Shown here piece after piece: positions 46,070 through 56,700 of a DNA stretch of 64,000 nucleotides. Position 1 is the stretch's first letter. Each line of letters begins with the position of its first letter. The notes below the pieces were generated by a model. It was not told where the DNA came from. It ran no database searches and saw only the letters and a list, made by a program, of their open reading frames with translations. The DNA lies in NCBI GenBank assembly GCA_963978545.1, contig OZ021729.1, forward strand, positions 91,852,466 through 91,916,465, in the 5' to 3' direction. A program made the translations under genes and the position numbers. The stretch is from Linyphia triangularis (lineage: Eukaryota; Arthropoda; Arachnida; Araneae; Linyphiidae).

Positions 46070-47514
46070 CACAAATGCGCGTGAAGTATAAATCTTGTAC
46101 AAATTCTTTTTTCAGTTTATTTAACTAAAATAAAATGGAGTTTTGCACAGGCAATAAACACTAATTTTCATTACATCTAGTCAAAAGATCTTCATGGTAT
46201 ATTTTCTAACACTGCAAAAAGAAAATTATACACGATAACACATGAAGGAAATTGTTTCGCTACATGAGAATGAATCATACTGTGCCTTTTCAAACCATAT
46301 TTAACCTTATATTTGATACGAAAGGATTTTAGTATTTTTAATTAATCAAATCCATGCTATTTTTACTTAATCCAAAATAGTTTTTTTTTTTTTTATCAAT
46401 TTCTTCCAAACTCTGAAACTTCCAAATGAATGTGTCATTCGGATCTTCAAAGGTAGAAAATCGACATGTGTTTGCATTTCAATCTTGTAATTTTTTTAAA
46501 TGCTCGTCTTTTATCATATACAATAATGACAAGTCCTTTACAGTGCGAATAATTAAAAAGAATTATTTAATAAATCAGCAGCATCAAAATAAAATCAGCT
46601 TCACGATTGAGGATTCGAGTGTCAACTTGCGGCGAGAAGCTGCGATATTTTCCAAACGGCTGGAATCAAGGAAGAAAACTTCCAGAACTAGTGTCCACGA
46701 GAGGATTTTCGGTCGGCGCAAGTCTTGCTGCTGCAACTAACTAAAACTTCCCGATAGTGGACTCGCAAGCAGGGGTGGAGCGGGAACGCGTGGGAACGGC
46801 GATCCTTTACCTTTTTAGAAGGCGGAACGGCGTTCCCTCACCTAATTTTTTTCTTTCTTTTATCTTTTCATTAAACGCAAAGTCAAGAAAGAAAACGAAA
46901 AGGTTCTTTCCTGAGAACTATGCTGCTGTTTTCGATCAGCAGCTTCAGAGCTGAACAAGCAAGTTGAAAAAGGCGCGGCAACTAACTCACACGGCCATTC
47001 CATCAACAATCCAACACATGCACTCGACACCCCCTTCCCCCCGCCCTCTCCTACTTGGTTTAATGTTTCAATACTTCTTCATTAGAACTATAATTCATCC
47101 AATGCAGATTATCTTCTATATTTGTGGATGAATTCCAGACTTCAAAGTTGCATGGTTCTTCATACACAAAATGACGCCAACTCTCTCCAAAACTGCGGTC
47201 TGCCCGATATTGTCAGTTCTTTGCGCCCTTTCCTTGATGAATGTTTTTCTAATTTTAACGGGAACGCTAATCGATTTCTCAACAAAAGTGGTGTAACTTT
47301 TTTTTTTTTTTTCATTTTTTTATATTACCCACGTGTTTTGAAATTACGGAATTATGCATTTATATTGGCTTGCCAGGTATTGGGAAAATCAAACTGATAC
47401 GTTGTTTGAACATGACAAAATATATTCTAAACAGTATTGATTTTGTTACTCCTGCTACTTTAACTCAATACATAAAAATAATGGAAATGGGTGGCCTCAG
47501 GTTGGTGCATGGGA
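46070..47514. other. Unassigned non-coding DNA
   Basis: Mixed composition. The stretch 46600-47040 is more balanced and includes AGTGTCCACGAGAGGATTTT then CGGTCGGCGCAAGTCTTGCT at about 46690-46735, related to the CpG-rich segment at 45053. Open frames at 46426-46740, 46757-46954 and 47122-47397 have no recognised domain and cross homopolymer runs; not called. Confidence 0.4.
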
Positions 47515-47720
47515 GGATGCTTTTATTCCCTCCCTAATAGTTACTTGAATTTTTATAAAAGTGGAGAAAAGGGCAAAATTCACAGGAAAAATAAACTGTG
47601 TGCTATTTAATAATAGATTTTTCATAGTGAGAAGGGAAATAGTTTTGAAAAATCAAAGTTAGGAGGAAAAAATGTTCCTTGCAACCTACAAATGATACTG
47701 CCGAAACTCATGATATTGAA
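47515..47720 (+). repeat. Dispersed repeat family D, possible copy 3
   Basis: Weak match in block order to 1705-1950 and 7200-7445: CCCTCCCTAATAG, GAATTTTTATAAAA, TTTTGAAAAATCAAAGTTAG and CTGCCGAAACTCATG. Diverged enough that it may be coincidence. Confidence 0.3.
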
Positions 47721-48089
47721 TCTATTCATATTTGCTTTGAGGTTATATATTTCACTTTTCTTAATATAAAATTGCTAATGGTTTTGCAAATGGGTACAAT
47801 ACATCAAAATCGGGCTGTGAAATAGTGAGAAAGCAATGAAAATGAATTTAAAATTTCAAAAGTAAATTGCTTTTTGGTTTGAGATTGGGAAATCTTACAT
47901 TTATAGCTTTTGCAGAGTTTATTCCAAAATGTAGCAACAGTTCTTAAAAAAATCTTTTTCTCCCAAGTTTAAAAAAAATCAACATTAAATACAATGGTGG
48001 CGGTAAGGGGAGGAAATTATTCCCGATATTTTTTAAATTGTAGTGATTTTGATGACAATGTACATCTATCAATTGATGAGTCTATATTT
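47721..48089. other. Unassigned AT-rich non-coding DNA
   Basis: No gene or repeat family recognised. Confidence 0.5.
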
Positions 48090-48247
48090 GGTTAGTTGTT
48101 TGTACGATCAACGGCCTACTTTTATGTACAATGACGGCTAATCGTGCAGGGACCAACAGCTTAAAGTGGATTTCGAATCATAACGAACATCCATGCCTAG
48201 CACCTTTGGCATGCGAGGATAGAGCTCTAACCATACAGCCATCAGGT
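48090..48247 (-). repeat. tRNA-like SINE family B, copy 3 (B box deleted)
   Basis: Aligns with the copies at 7021 and 17873 through ATGACGGCTAATCG, CAACAGCTTAAAGTGGATTT, CATCCATGCCTAGCACC and TTTGGCATGCGAGG. The B-box stretch between the last two blocks is missing. The orientation is the same as in the other two long copies. Confidence 0.65.
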
Positions 48248-48289
48248 TTGAATCGAAACTCGATCTCTTATGGAAATTTCTCCGATTGA

Positions 48290-48490
48290 AAATTGTTTAA
48301 GAAATCATGTAAATAATCTGTTTAAAATGAATTGTTGATAATCTGTTTAAAATGAATTGTTCATAATCTGTTTGAAAATTGTTGCAAAAAATCTATTTAA
48401 AAATTTTGTCAATAATATGTTTGAAAATATCTTCTAATCCATTTATAAAGTGTCAAACAATCTGTTAAAATGGGTTGTGCAAAGCAAATT
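48290..48490. repeat. Minisatellite, about 25-bp unit
   Basis: Seven to eight imperfect units of ATAATCTGTTTAAAATGAATT plus about four bases. Two adjacent units at 48310-48365 are nearly identical, the rest are diverged. Confidence 0.75.
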
Positions 48491-48789
48491 GTTAAAAAAT
48501 CCAGATAACTTAATAGTTTTAAAAAGATATTTAAATAAAAAAACTCTAAACACACGTTTTTCTTTTCAGTTTTGAGGAGCTCATTATCTGTTTTGAGATT
48601 ATTAAAGTAAAATATAGAAAGTTATTTATTCTTAGTTGTAATTTCCACTCCCCCCCCCGCCCCCATACACACACAGAAAAAAAACAAAAGTATATACGTT
48701 TGTAACGACGCGACATAGCGTTCCCATACCTTTTTATTTTACACTACACCACTGCTCGCAAGGGTGTGTACATGAGCGAGAAGCCGTTT

Positions 48790-48835
48790 TGCATCGAACT
48801 CGCGCGCGTTTTCTCGCCCGTGGACACTTACCTTA
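48790..48835 (-). repeat. Short dispersed CpG-rich segment, copy 2 (inverted)
   Basis: On the minus strand it reads AAGGTAAGTGTCCACGGGCG, AGAAAACGCGCGCGAGTTCG, ATGC, matching 45053-45097 with a few changes. A minus-strand open frame at 48739-48936 spans it; with only one such frame and no domain I treat it as repeat sequence. Confidence 0.5.
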
Positions 48836-49499
48836 ACGTCCGAAAAGAGGAATGCATGAATGTTTTTTTTGTTATTGCTAAAATGCGCGTGGTAAAATTT
48901 TGTAGCGAAGCACTGGTATTCAGCTAGTGTAAACATATGGGTAATTGAAAGTAAACAAAAAAAATCAATTCTACAAAAAATTTCACATAAGAAAAATATA
49001 TAAACTTATGTTATTGGATGTTGAATGAATGATGTTCGAACTGAAAATTCATTGCAAATGTATACATAATTCAAGAGATGACGCCTGGGACACCCACCAG
49101 GCACAATTCACTAAAAAAAAAAAATAAGTTTACTCCACTTCCGGCCCCCGTATTTTAAGGGACATGGAGGGGGGGGGAGGGATAAATGGGGTCCTCACGC
49201 CTCATAAAAACTAACCGAAGTGCATCTACTAGTTAATTTATGGCATATTTAACCCTTTCTTAATAATGGGAGAGGGGAATTAACAAAGAGAGATTACAAC
49301 TCGAACAAACGAACGAGGCAGTTGAGCGGTGGCAACGGCAGTTGCGCCCCCTTGTTTTGTTCCTCCCCAGTGCCAGGTGTTGAGGTGTCACCCCAGATTG
49401 GGGCACCAAATGTCCATAATTACAGTTCACCCTTCCAACAACTGCTCCCGAACACTTCGACCCTCTAAGAAGTGACGAAAAGGAGTGAAAGTTATTATT
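48836..49499. other. Unassigned non-coding DNA; balanced patch at 49310-49470
   Basis: A patch at 49310-49470 contains the E-box CAGGTG, TTGAGGTGTCACC and the near-palindrome CCCCAGATTGGGGC. It matches no repeat family here. A G run is near 49170. Confidence 0.35.
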
Positions 49500-49977
49500 T
49501 AACCCATAAAGACAAAGTTTTTAATAATAAAGCCTTTAATACGCATTGCCAATTTTTATATTCATATAACATATAATAGCGCGTGCTTGCGGTTGGCATC
49601 TAATATTAAATATTTAAAACGTCTCTATCAACAAAATATGCGACAAACTACGTTTCAAAATTTGACTTGACTATACTCTAAATTGGACCATGAATGCATA
49701 AATCTAATAATCTTTCATCTACTTTGATTAAAATCATTTAGGCAATAAGAAAAAGTTTCAATAATGATCAATTAACTGGGATTTATTTAGTATTCCAAAA
49801 CGATTCTAGAAACGTGTGTAAAAACGACCTTTCAGTGACAACCTCCAAAACTTGCATTGTCATCAACATTCAATCTATTTGCTCAATCGGATTAGATGAT
49901 GGCAAGTCGGTCAATTAGGCTTCCGCAGATTTGCCACACACAAACAAAATCGAAGTGAATACGAAGGATTTTAAAAT
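49500..49977 (+). repeat. Repeat family R, near-complete copy
   Basis: Starts TAACCCATAAAGACAAAGTT, continues TTGCCAATTTTTATATTCAT, GCGTGCTTGCGGTTGGCATC, AAATATGCGACAAACTACGT, ACGACCTTTCAGTGACAACC and TCATCAACATTCAATCTATT, and ends CAAACAAAATCGAAGTGAAT then ACGAAGGATTTTAAAA. About 478 bp, matching the other near-full copies. Confidence 0.82.
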
Positions 49978-51294
49978 GGAGCTAAATCGTCAAAAATACA
50001 ATCGTGTAGTACAAAACTGTAGCCTACAAATAAACAAAAAGTCGCCAGGAAAGACTTTGAACTATCTTTAACGCGACCCTCTAGTGCAGCGTTCGACACT
50101 AACTTTTGAAGGCAGACACCAAAATATGCATCTTTAATTACTATCGATATAACAATAAATAGCATTTCTGAAAACAGGAAATTTTTTTTTTTTTTTATTA
50201 TCATAAAATTACAATTGATATTTGATTTTTTTCTTCTTTTTTTCAAATAATTAAGAAAATATCATAATTTTCATTAGTACTAAATCAAATTCTAAAAAAT
50301 AAGAGAATCTTTTGCTTCAACTTTTAATAAAAGTATTTAAACTGTACTTCCAGATAGATTACTCCCGTTTTAGTCGGTATCAATTAGGAAACGATGGCGG
50401 TCGAAATTGTTCAGTTAATTTTATGGTAGAGTCGATGTCTTTCGGAGTATTTGTTGCAGTCAGTTTTTATAAATAGTCCAAATGTGGTTCAGTTAATGTA
50501 TTACAGTATTTATTCTTGATGAAAATCACTATTGAAATCTTCTTCATATAGTTTTTTCGGGCACGTAGTGGAGAACTCTGTTGACCACAGTTAACACATA
50601 GTATTTCAGATATATTACAATAATGTAAAAAAAGTCTATATCGTAAATCTTTTGTGGTGTCCGTAGAAAACTCTGTCGCGTGCTAAATCCGGCCTCGCGT
50701 AACGCTGCTCTAACTGTGTAATTTTTTGTCCCTCCACAGTTTATGCACAAAAAAAACCTCAGAGATTAAGGAGTGAATCCTAAGTAAATTTTTATATTGA
50801 AAGGCTGCCTAAATTAAAAATATTTACAAAAATCCTCCCCTCACACAAATTCAGACAATACAAATGAAACAATTATTTTCTTTCAGATGATATTTACTTT
50901 TGAAAGAAAAAAAAAAAAAATCGACAAGGTATTCTTCAGAAAAATGTAGAAATGATCAAATTATATATATGAAGCAGCAAAATATTTTGCCATTCATATG
51001 GAAAAATGCGAACAATCATTTAACTCGAATAAAATTTCAATAAATTAATATTATATTTGGAATTTAAATTAGTTAAAAATCTTTGCGTCGGAGAGCATAT
51101 TGGAAATCGGTGTACAAAGCAATAGAAAAATAAGTTAAAGTACAGTCTACATTTTACGAGCAAGATATACTAAGGCATTATTTAAAAAAAGCAGGGTTAC
51201 AAAAAAAAAAAAAAAAGGTTATGAAATAATACCTAAAGTGTGAATAAGATAAAACAATAAACTAAACAAAAGATTCAATGTAACAATACATTTT
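49978..51294. other. Unassigned AT-rich non-coding DNA
   Basis: Minus-strand open frames at 49971-50246 and 50544-50750 have no recognised domain. The first overlaps the family R end and a T run. No repeat family matched. Confidence 0.45.
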
Positions 51295-53719
51295 TATTTT
51301 ACACACACTTCTCAAAGCATTGGTTACAATGAAAGTAAAAACTAGCCAGTCACAATAATATATATACAAGGTGGCTTTCTACTGACAAAAAGCAAAGGGC
51401 TACAGCCATGATTCGTTACAGCGAGATCACATCCACAATAAAAATATTCAAAAAAGGACCAACAATATTGGTCCAAAGAGGCCATGTCTTAAGACAATAA
51501 TAAACGTAACATATCACATTAACACTTCAACAAAAAACGTTTACGTTAATAAAAACAGTGCACGTTATCATGCAAAAAAGGGGCATGCATTTTTATGCTG
51601 TCATGCAACAACTGCAATTGGATTGTACAATTAAAATAAAAATTAACAGTGGTTTTGAGAAGGAAAATTGATTGGAAGAGCAATGCAAAATAAGGCACAA
51701 ACAAATTTGATTACACACGCTCGTTGGTTTTACCAAATTTGTTTACGGATTTAGTTAGATTCAGAAATACGTCAGATAGCTTACACAAACATACAGCACG
51801 TATTTGTTTATGGCATGAATTCTCAAAGAATTTGAAAAAGCCATTAAAAGCACCTTTTTGGACAGTATGAAGTTAGGCTCAAATGCGGAGCTGAAACAAA
51901 AGTGGTAAAACCAAAGAGCCCTTTTTTAGGTAAATTGAGGTATTCGATAAATTGCGTTGAGTGCTCTTTTATGCCGGATTCAAACCAATAGACTGAGAGT
52001 TGAGGTACCCCATCCAATCTGAATTTCTTATAGAGACATGAATCCACTGGTCTGCCGAAGCAGAAATGGTCGAAACTAGTGAAAAATCGACTTTGAAAGA
52101 AATCCGATGGCCAAATCTTGCCAAAAAATAAACATCCTTTTATTGTCTGGTGACCGACCACTCTTTAATTTTCAATTAAGAAGGTTGCAGTTGATTTGTC
52201 TTTCATGGCTCCAAGATCTTTTAAAAGTCGGCCAAATTGGCAATAAATATTACGTCATCAGTGACGCAATATTTATCGTCAACTTGGCTCACTATTAGAA
52301 GCTGGAAGTATTATTCGCCAGAAAATAAATATCGTCTGCACTCTTTCTCATTAAAAATTAGAGAGCAATGGGTTACCACATAAAAAGAATGCAAGTTACG
52401 GCCATCAAGATTTAGATCAACGCAATCAAAGCCAATTTTTCACTAGTTTCGACCATATTTGCCCCGGAAGACCAGTGGACTACAAACATTCCCTCTACAT
52501 TTTATAAAAAATTCAGAATGATGTTCCATGGGGTTTTGCAGTCTTCTCGGACTACAAGAAAGAATCAGCATGCGATACTCATCACTCATTTCTGGCATTC
52601 CAGTCAATAAAAATATGTGGATTATTTCCAGTCAAGCAAAAAACAGTAAAAATATTAACAACAACGTACCTCTTTCCCAATAGCAATTGGACTAAATCGA
52701 ACGTGTTTTAACTTTACCTATTCGATATTTAAGAAATTATCCACTGCATCCATTCACATTTTCCGCTGTACAATTTGTAAACAAAAAGATAGTTAATTCA
52801 TTTACCAAAAAAATGTATTACAATTACTTCTCTAAAGATGAAGTTCAAGGATAATGACTTTTTTAATACTCTTGGTACAACCCAATCTTTATATGGAGCT
52901 TAATCGAATAAGCAGATAATTAATGCACAACATGTATGAAATCGTATGAAAGTAAAAAAGGATAACTTAAGAGGAAATGATTTTTCTTGGTAAAAGCTGC
53001 TATGAAATGTAGGCGAAGTTCTTCAATTTTAAGAATCTAACATTTGGTCCTAATTCTAGAATTAAGGTATTCTAGAATTAAGGAATTTTGAGTACCATAT
53101 AATTACACCTTGGATGATTTAAAATATTCCTATTGAGTTTCAAGTTTTGTCCATATAAATAAACAGTTCACAAAAAAAAGAAAAAAAAAAAAGAACGTAT
53201 GTTACTTTTTATAAAAATAAATATAACATAACACTCATCTATAGAACACAAAAAAAGAAAAATCTTTGGAGATCACCAAAAGCGTATGCATAAAAATAAG
53301 TTGCCATAGGGAAAGAGTATTTACAATGTATGTACAAAACAAAAGTATAAAACAAAGAAAACCATTTATAATCCTAATTTTCAAATATTTTAACATGGGG
53401 CATCTGAGTGGCAGTGTTATGGTAAATTTACGAGCATGCTTATCACTATCGGAAGTTTACCACAACACCAAATCAAGGAGACTTTGTGAATTTTTAAATC
53501 GAGTAGCTTCATACTACTAATGGTTTAAACTGATCCCCAGCTTTCTCTAAGCTAAAACTCTCCTCTTGCTCGCAATTCTATCTTTCAAACCTGAGCATGA
53601 ACACATTTGTATCCGAGCTGTCGGACGGGATTAGGAACTATAATTCGCCCGTTTAGGAGGGCGGTTTCATCAACCAGCAATGATTCATCTGCAAAGTGCT
53701 ACAACTATCGGCATGCTAA
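51295..53719 (-). other. 3' flank and possible 3' UTR of the zinc-finger homeobox gene
   Basis: Sequence immediately downstream of the stop codon on the minus strand. Candidate polyadenylation hexamers AATAAA (TTTATT on the plus strand) lie at 52138-52143 and 51295-51300; neither can be chosen by sequence alone. The region contains the 590-bp palindrome at 51965-52555. Its true 3' end is unknown. Confidence 0.3.
51965..52555. repeat. Large nested palindrome (foldback element), about 590 bp
   Basis: Symmetric about position 52260. The outer left arm (AGACTGAGAG, CCAATCTGAATTTCTTATAG, AATCCACTGGTCTGCC, TGGTCGAAACTAGTGAAAAA, TTTTCAATTAAGAAGGTTGC) is mirrored at 52325-52555. The inner pair at 52231-52288 is tighter, GCCAAATTGGCAATAAATAT with TACGTCA against its complement, with a loop of about three bases. 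A solo arm is at 6140-6455, so this is a dispersed foldback family. The minus-strand open frame at 51844-52161 lies within it and is not a gene. Confidence 0.85.
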
Positions 53720-56700
53720 TTAGAGTTTTGTCCTACCTGGGTACATAGCATGGTGCAGGAAGGCTCCAGGCATGCCACTATAATAACCCGGGAACGGCGA
53801 GTACATGTAAGGAAACATCCCAGCTGTGGCAGAATCCGTGGTAGTAGGAGGAACAAAGTCATGGTTGTTGTCCTGCTGGGCCGAAAAGTTGTCCTCCTTG
53901 TCCTTGATGGCCACTTCACCGTTGGTCATCGTCTCCTTCCGCTGACCGGCATCGTAGACCTCTTTGAGGGCCGCTTTATCCAGGTTGTTGATGAATTGCT
54001 TGGGGGTCGAGTGGTTGGACGAGCCGTTGTTGTTGCAGTTGGGGTTGGTCGAATCGGTGTCCGAGTCTTGACCATCGGTAAGCTTCTTGAGGCTTTCGAT
54101 GTGAGCCTTCATGTTCTCGATGTGCCTCCTGGAGAAGATGTGCTCCTGGAGTGTAGAAGGAGAAATCTTGAGGTTGTACTTGACGTTGCAATGCGAGCAC
54201 TCTTCGCTCACTTTGGGGGGTTCCATCTCATGCCCGAATGTCTTGAGGAAGGCCAGTCTTGCTTTTTTCTCTTTGGCTCTTGCGTTCTGGAACCAGACCT
54301 GGACAACCCTCTTAGGGAGACCAATTTCCTTGCCGAGTGATTCGCATTCGCACATAGATGGCGTCTTGTAGTCTACAAAGATGGATTTCATAACCTTAAG
54401 CTGTGTCGTTGTCATTTGAGTCCTAAAACGTTTATTGGAGCTGGACGAGTATCGACTAGAAGGCGAGGTCGGATTGCTTTCATCCTCTGCGTCCATGTTA
54501 TCCGTGGACTCGGAATAGGTTTCAGAACGTGCATCATCCATCAGCCCACACCGAGACGTGCCGTCCTCCAAGTGAAATTTCTCCACGAGACTCCCGTTGC
54601 TCTTCTCGATCAAAGCCTTCAGAGGTTTGCTAAGGTCGAGAGGATGGTCTTTGGCTGGGCTACATTCGGATGATGCCTTATCCACCGCTTTACCCAAGGA
54701 TAACTCGGCAATCAGAGTAGCATCTTTACTGTTCTCCTTCGAATTCGATACTAACTCGTCAAAGTACTTCCTCAGTGAATCCTCGTAGTACCGTTTCATC
54801 TGGTTGTTGACAGCGTCGGCGGGATTGGAAGAGAAGTTGGGATCCGAGGTCGGGATCTTGTCCTCGCATTCAGTGTCCTCCGGGTTGGAATCTCCTTCGC
54901 CGTCGGGAAGGGCGTCGATGTTGATGTCGCCCTTCGTGTACTGGTCGGCGTGTCGTGTGGCCAAATGTGACTCGAGAGCAGATCTCGCTTTGAAGAGAGC
55001 ACGACAGAAGGGACATCTCTTGTGAATGACTTGTTGGTGTGCCCGGAACTGTCCTTTCCTCTCGCGAGCCCTGGTATTCTGAAACCAGACTTGGACCACT
55101 CTTTTCTTGAGGCCAACTTCCCTCGCGATGTTCTCCAGCATCTTCCTGCTCGGGTTGCTCTCGATCTGATACTGCTGGTACAAGTAGTCCAGCTGCTCTG
55201 GCAGAATGGTGGTCCTCAGTCTCTTGTCTCTCGGATGTTCACTCTGAGATTCTTCATCATCCGACAGCTTTCGTTTCATGTGAGTCAGCTGGAGTGCACT
55301 GGTGGGAGTAGAGGGAGAATCGTACTGGAGAGCGGGAAAAGGCGACTGCTGATAACTGGGAAACAGAGTAGGATTCATCATGTGGACCAACTGATGCTCG
55401 CGCCAGAGGTCGAACCTCGAGAAAGCGAGACTGCACTTGTCGCATCTGTAGGTCCCATTCTGGTTGTTGCTCGGAGAGGAGACTTTTTCGGTGGGTCGCG
55501 GTGGGGTTGGGGCTACAGGAAGGTTCGCTATGGGGAGTGTCGGAGTAGGAGGTTGGGAAGATCTCTCGTCTCCAGATGACATCACTTTGATTTGACCAGC
55601 AAGGGGATTTTCGTCCTTGAAGCATGAACTCTTCTGATGTTTGATCAACTCGTAGTATCTCTGGAACACCTGCAAGCATTTCTTGCATTGATAATTCAGA
55701 CCAGGCGTTCGCTGAAATCGGCCGGCGTTTTCTTCCTCTGCCGTGATAGGCGGCTGATTCTCGTACACCTTCCGGGCTTTCTGGCGTGCGTTCTGAAACC
55801 AGACAACAATCACTCTGGGACTCAAGTTTAGGAGTTTCGATAAGTATTCTAAATCGTCATCTTTGGGATAAGCGTTCGTTTCGAAGAACTCTTGCAAGAC
55901 TTTGATTTGGTAGTCCGTGAATCGGGTGCGATTAGCTCGTTTGCCAGACGACGAGCAGGAGGGAGTTGGTGTGCCGCTAGGGGTGCCAGTCGAATGCGGA
56001 GATTCCGAAGTCGGGGGTGACACGGATCCCGGTGGCATGAAGGACATCAAAGAGGACGCGAAGGGATTGTTATTGTAACTTGTCGAGAAGCTGTCCGACA
56101 AAGATGTCCTCAGGTCCATCGACAACATCGAAGTCGAAGGAGTGCCAGACACTACACAGTTGATGGCATCGGACATCGCCATCATTTCCTGAGCGGCAGA
56201 AGTCATGCAGGAGTTGTAAGAAATGTTGCTTTCTGTACGTTTACTTTGTGTCGGTGGTTCCGACTTCTGATAGTCATTGTGAGAGTATTTTTCCACTTTT
56301 ATGTCTTTAGAACATATCTCGGTGAAATCATCGTTTTTTTCGTTATCTGTGACAGGGATTTCTTTTTTCTCCAAGACTTGGTTGCTTTCGGAGTTTTTTT
56401 GACAGTTTACTTTCTCGGGGGCAAGGGGTGTGGTCTTGGTCTCGCCCGTCTTCTCGTACTCCTCGAGATTGAGGAACGTGGAGGGTGGATTGTTAAAGTT
56501 GTAAGGGGAATCTTTGTTTCTCTGCCTCTCCTTGAAGAGTGTGTTTCGGAACCAGTGCTTGATGACTTTCAGAGGCAGCCCTGATTTATCCGACATCTCG
56601 AGTAGTTGGTCCTCGGTCGGGGAGTTGTTGATGTCGAAGTAAGCCCTGAGAATCTTTAGCTGGTCGTCATTGATTCGAGTCCTAGCTCTTTTCTGCTGCT

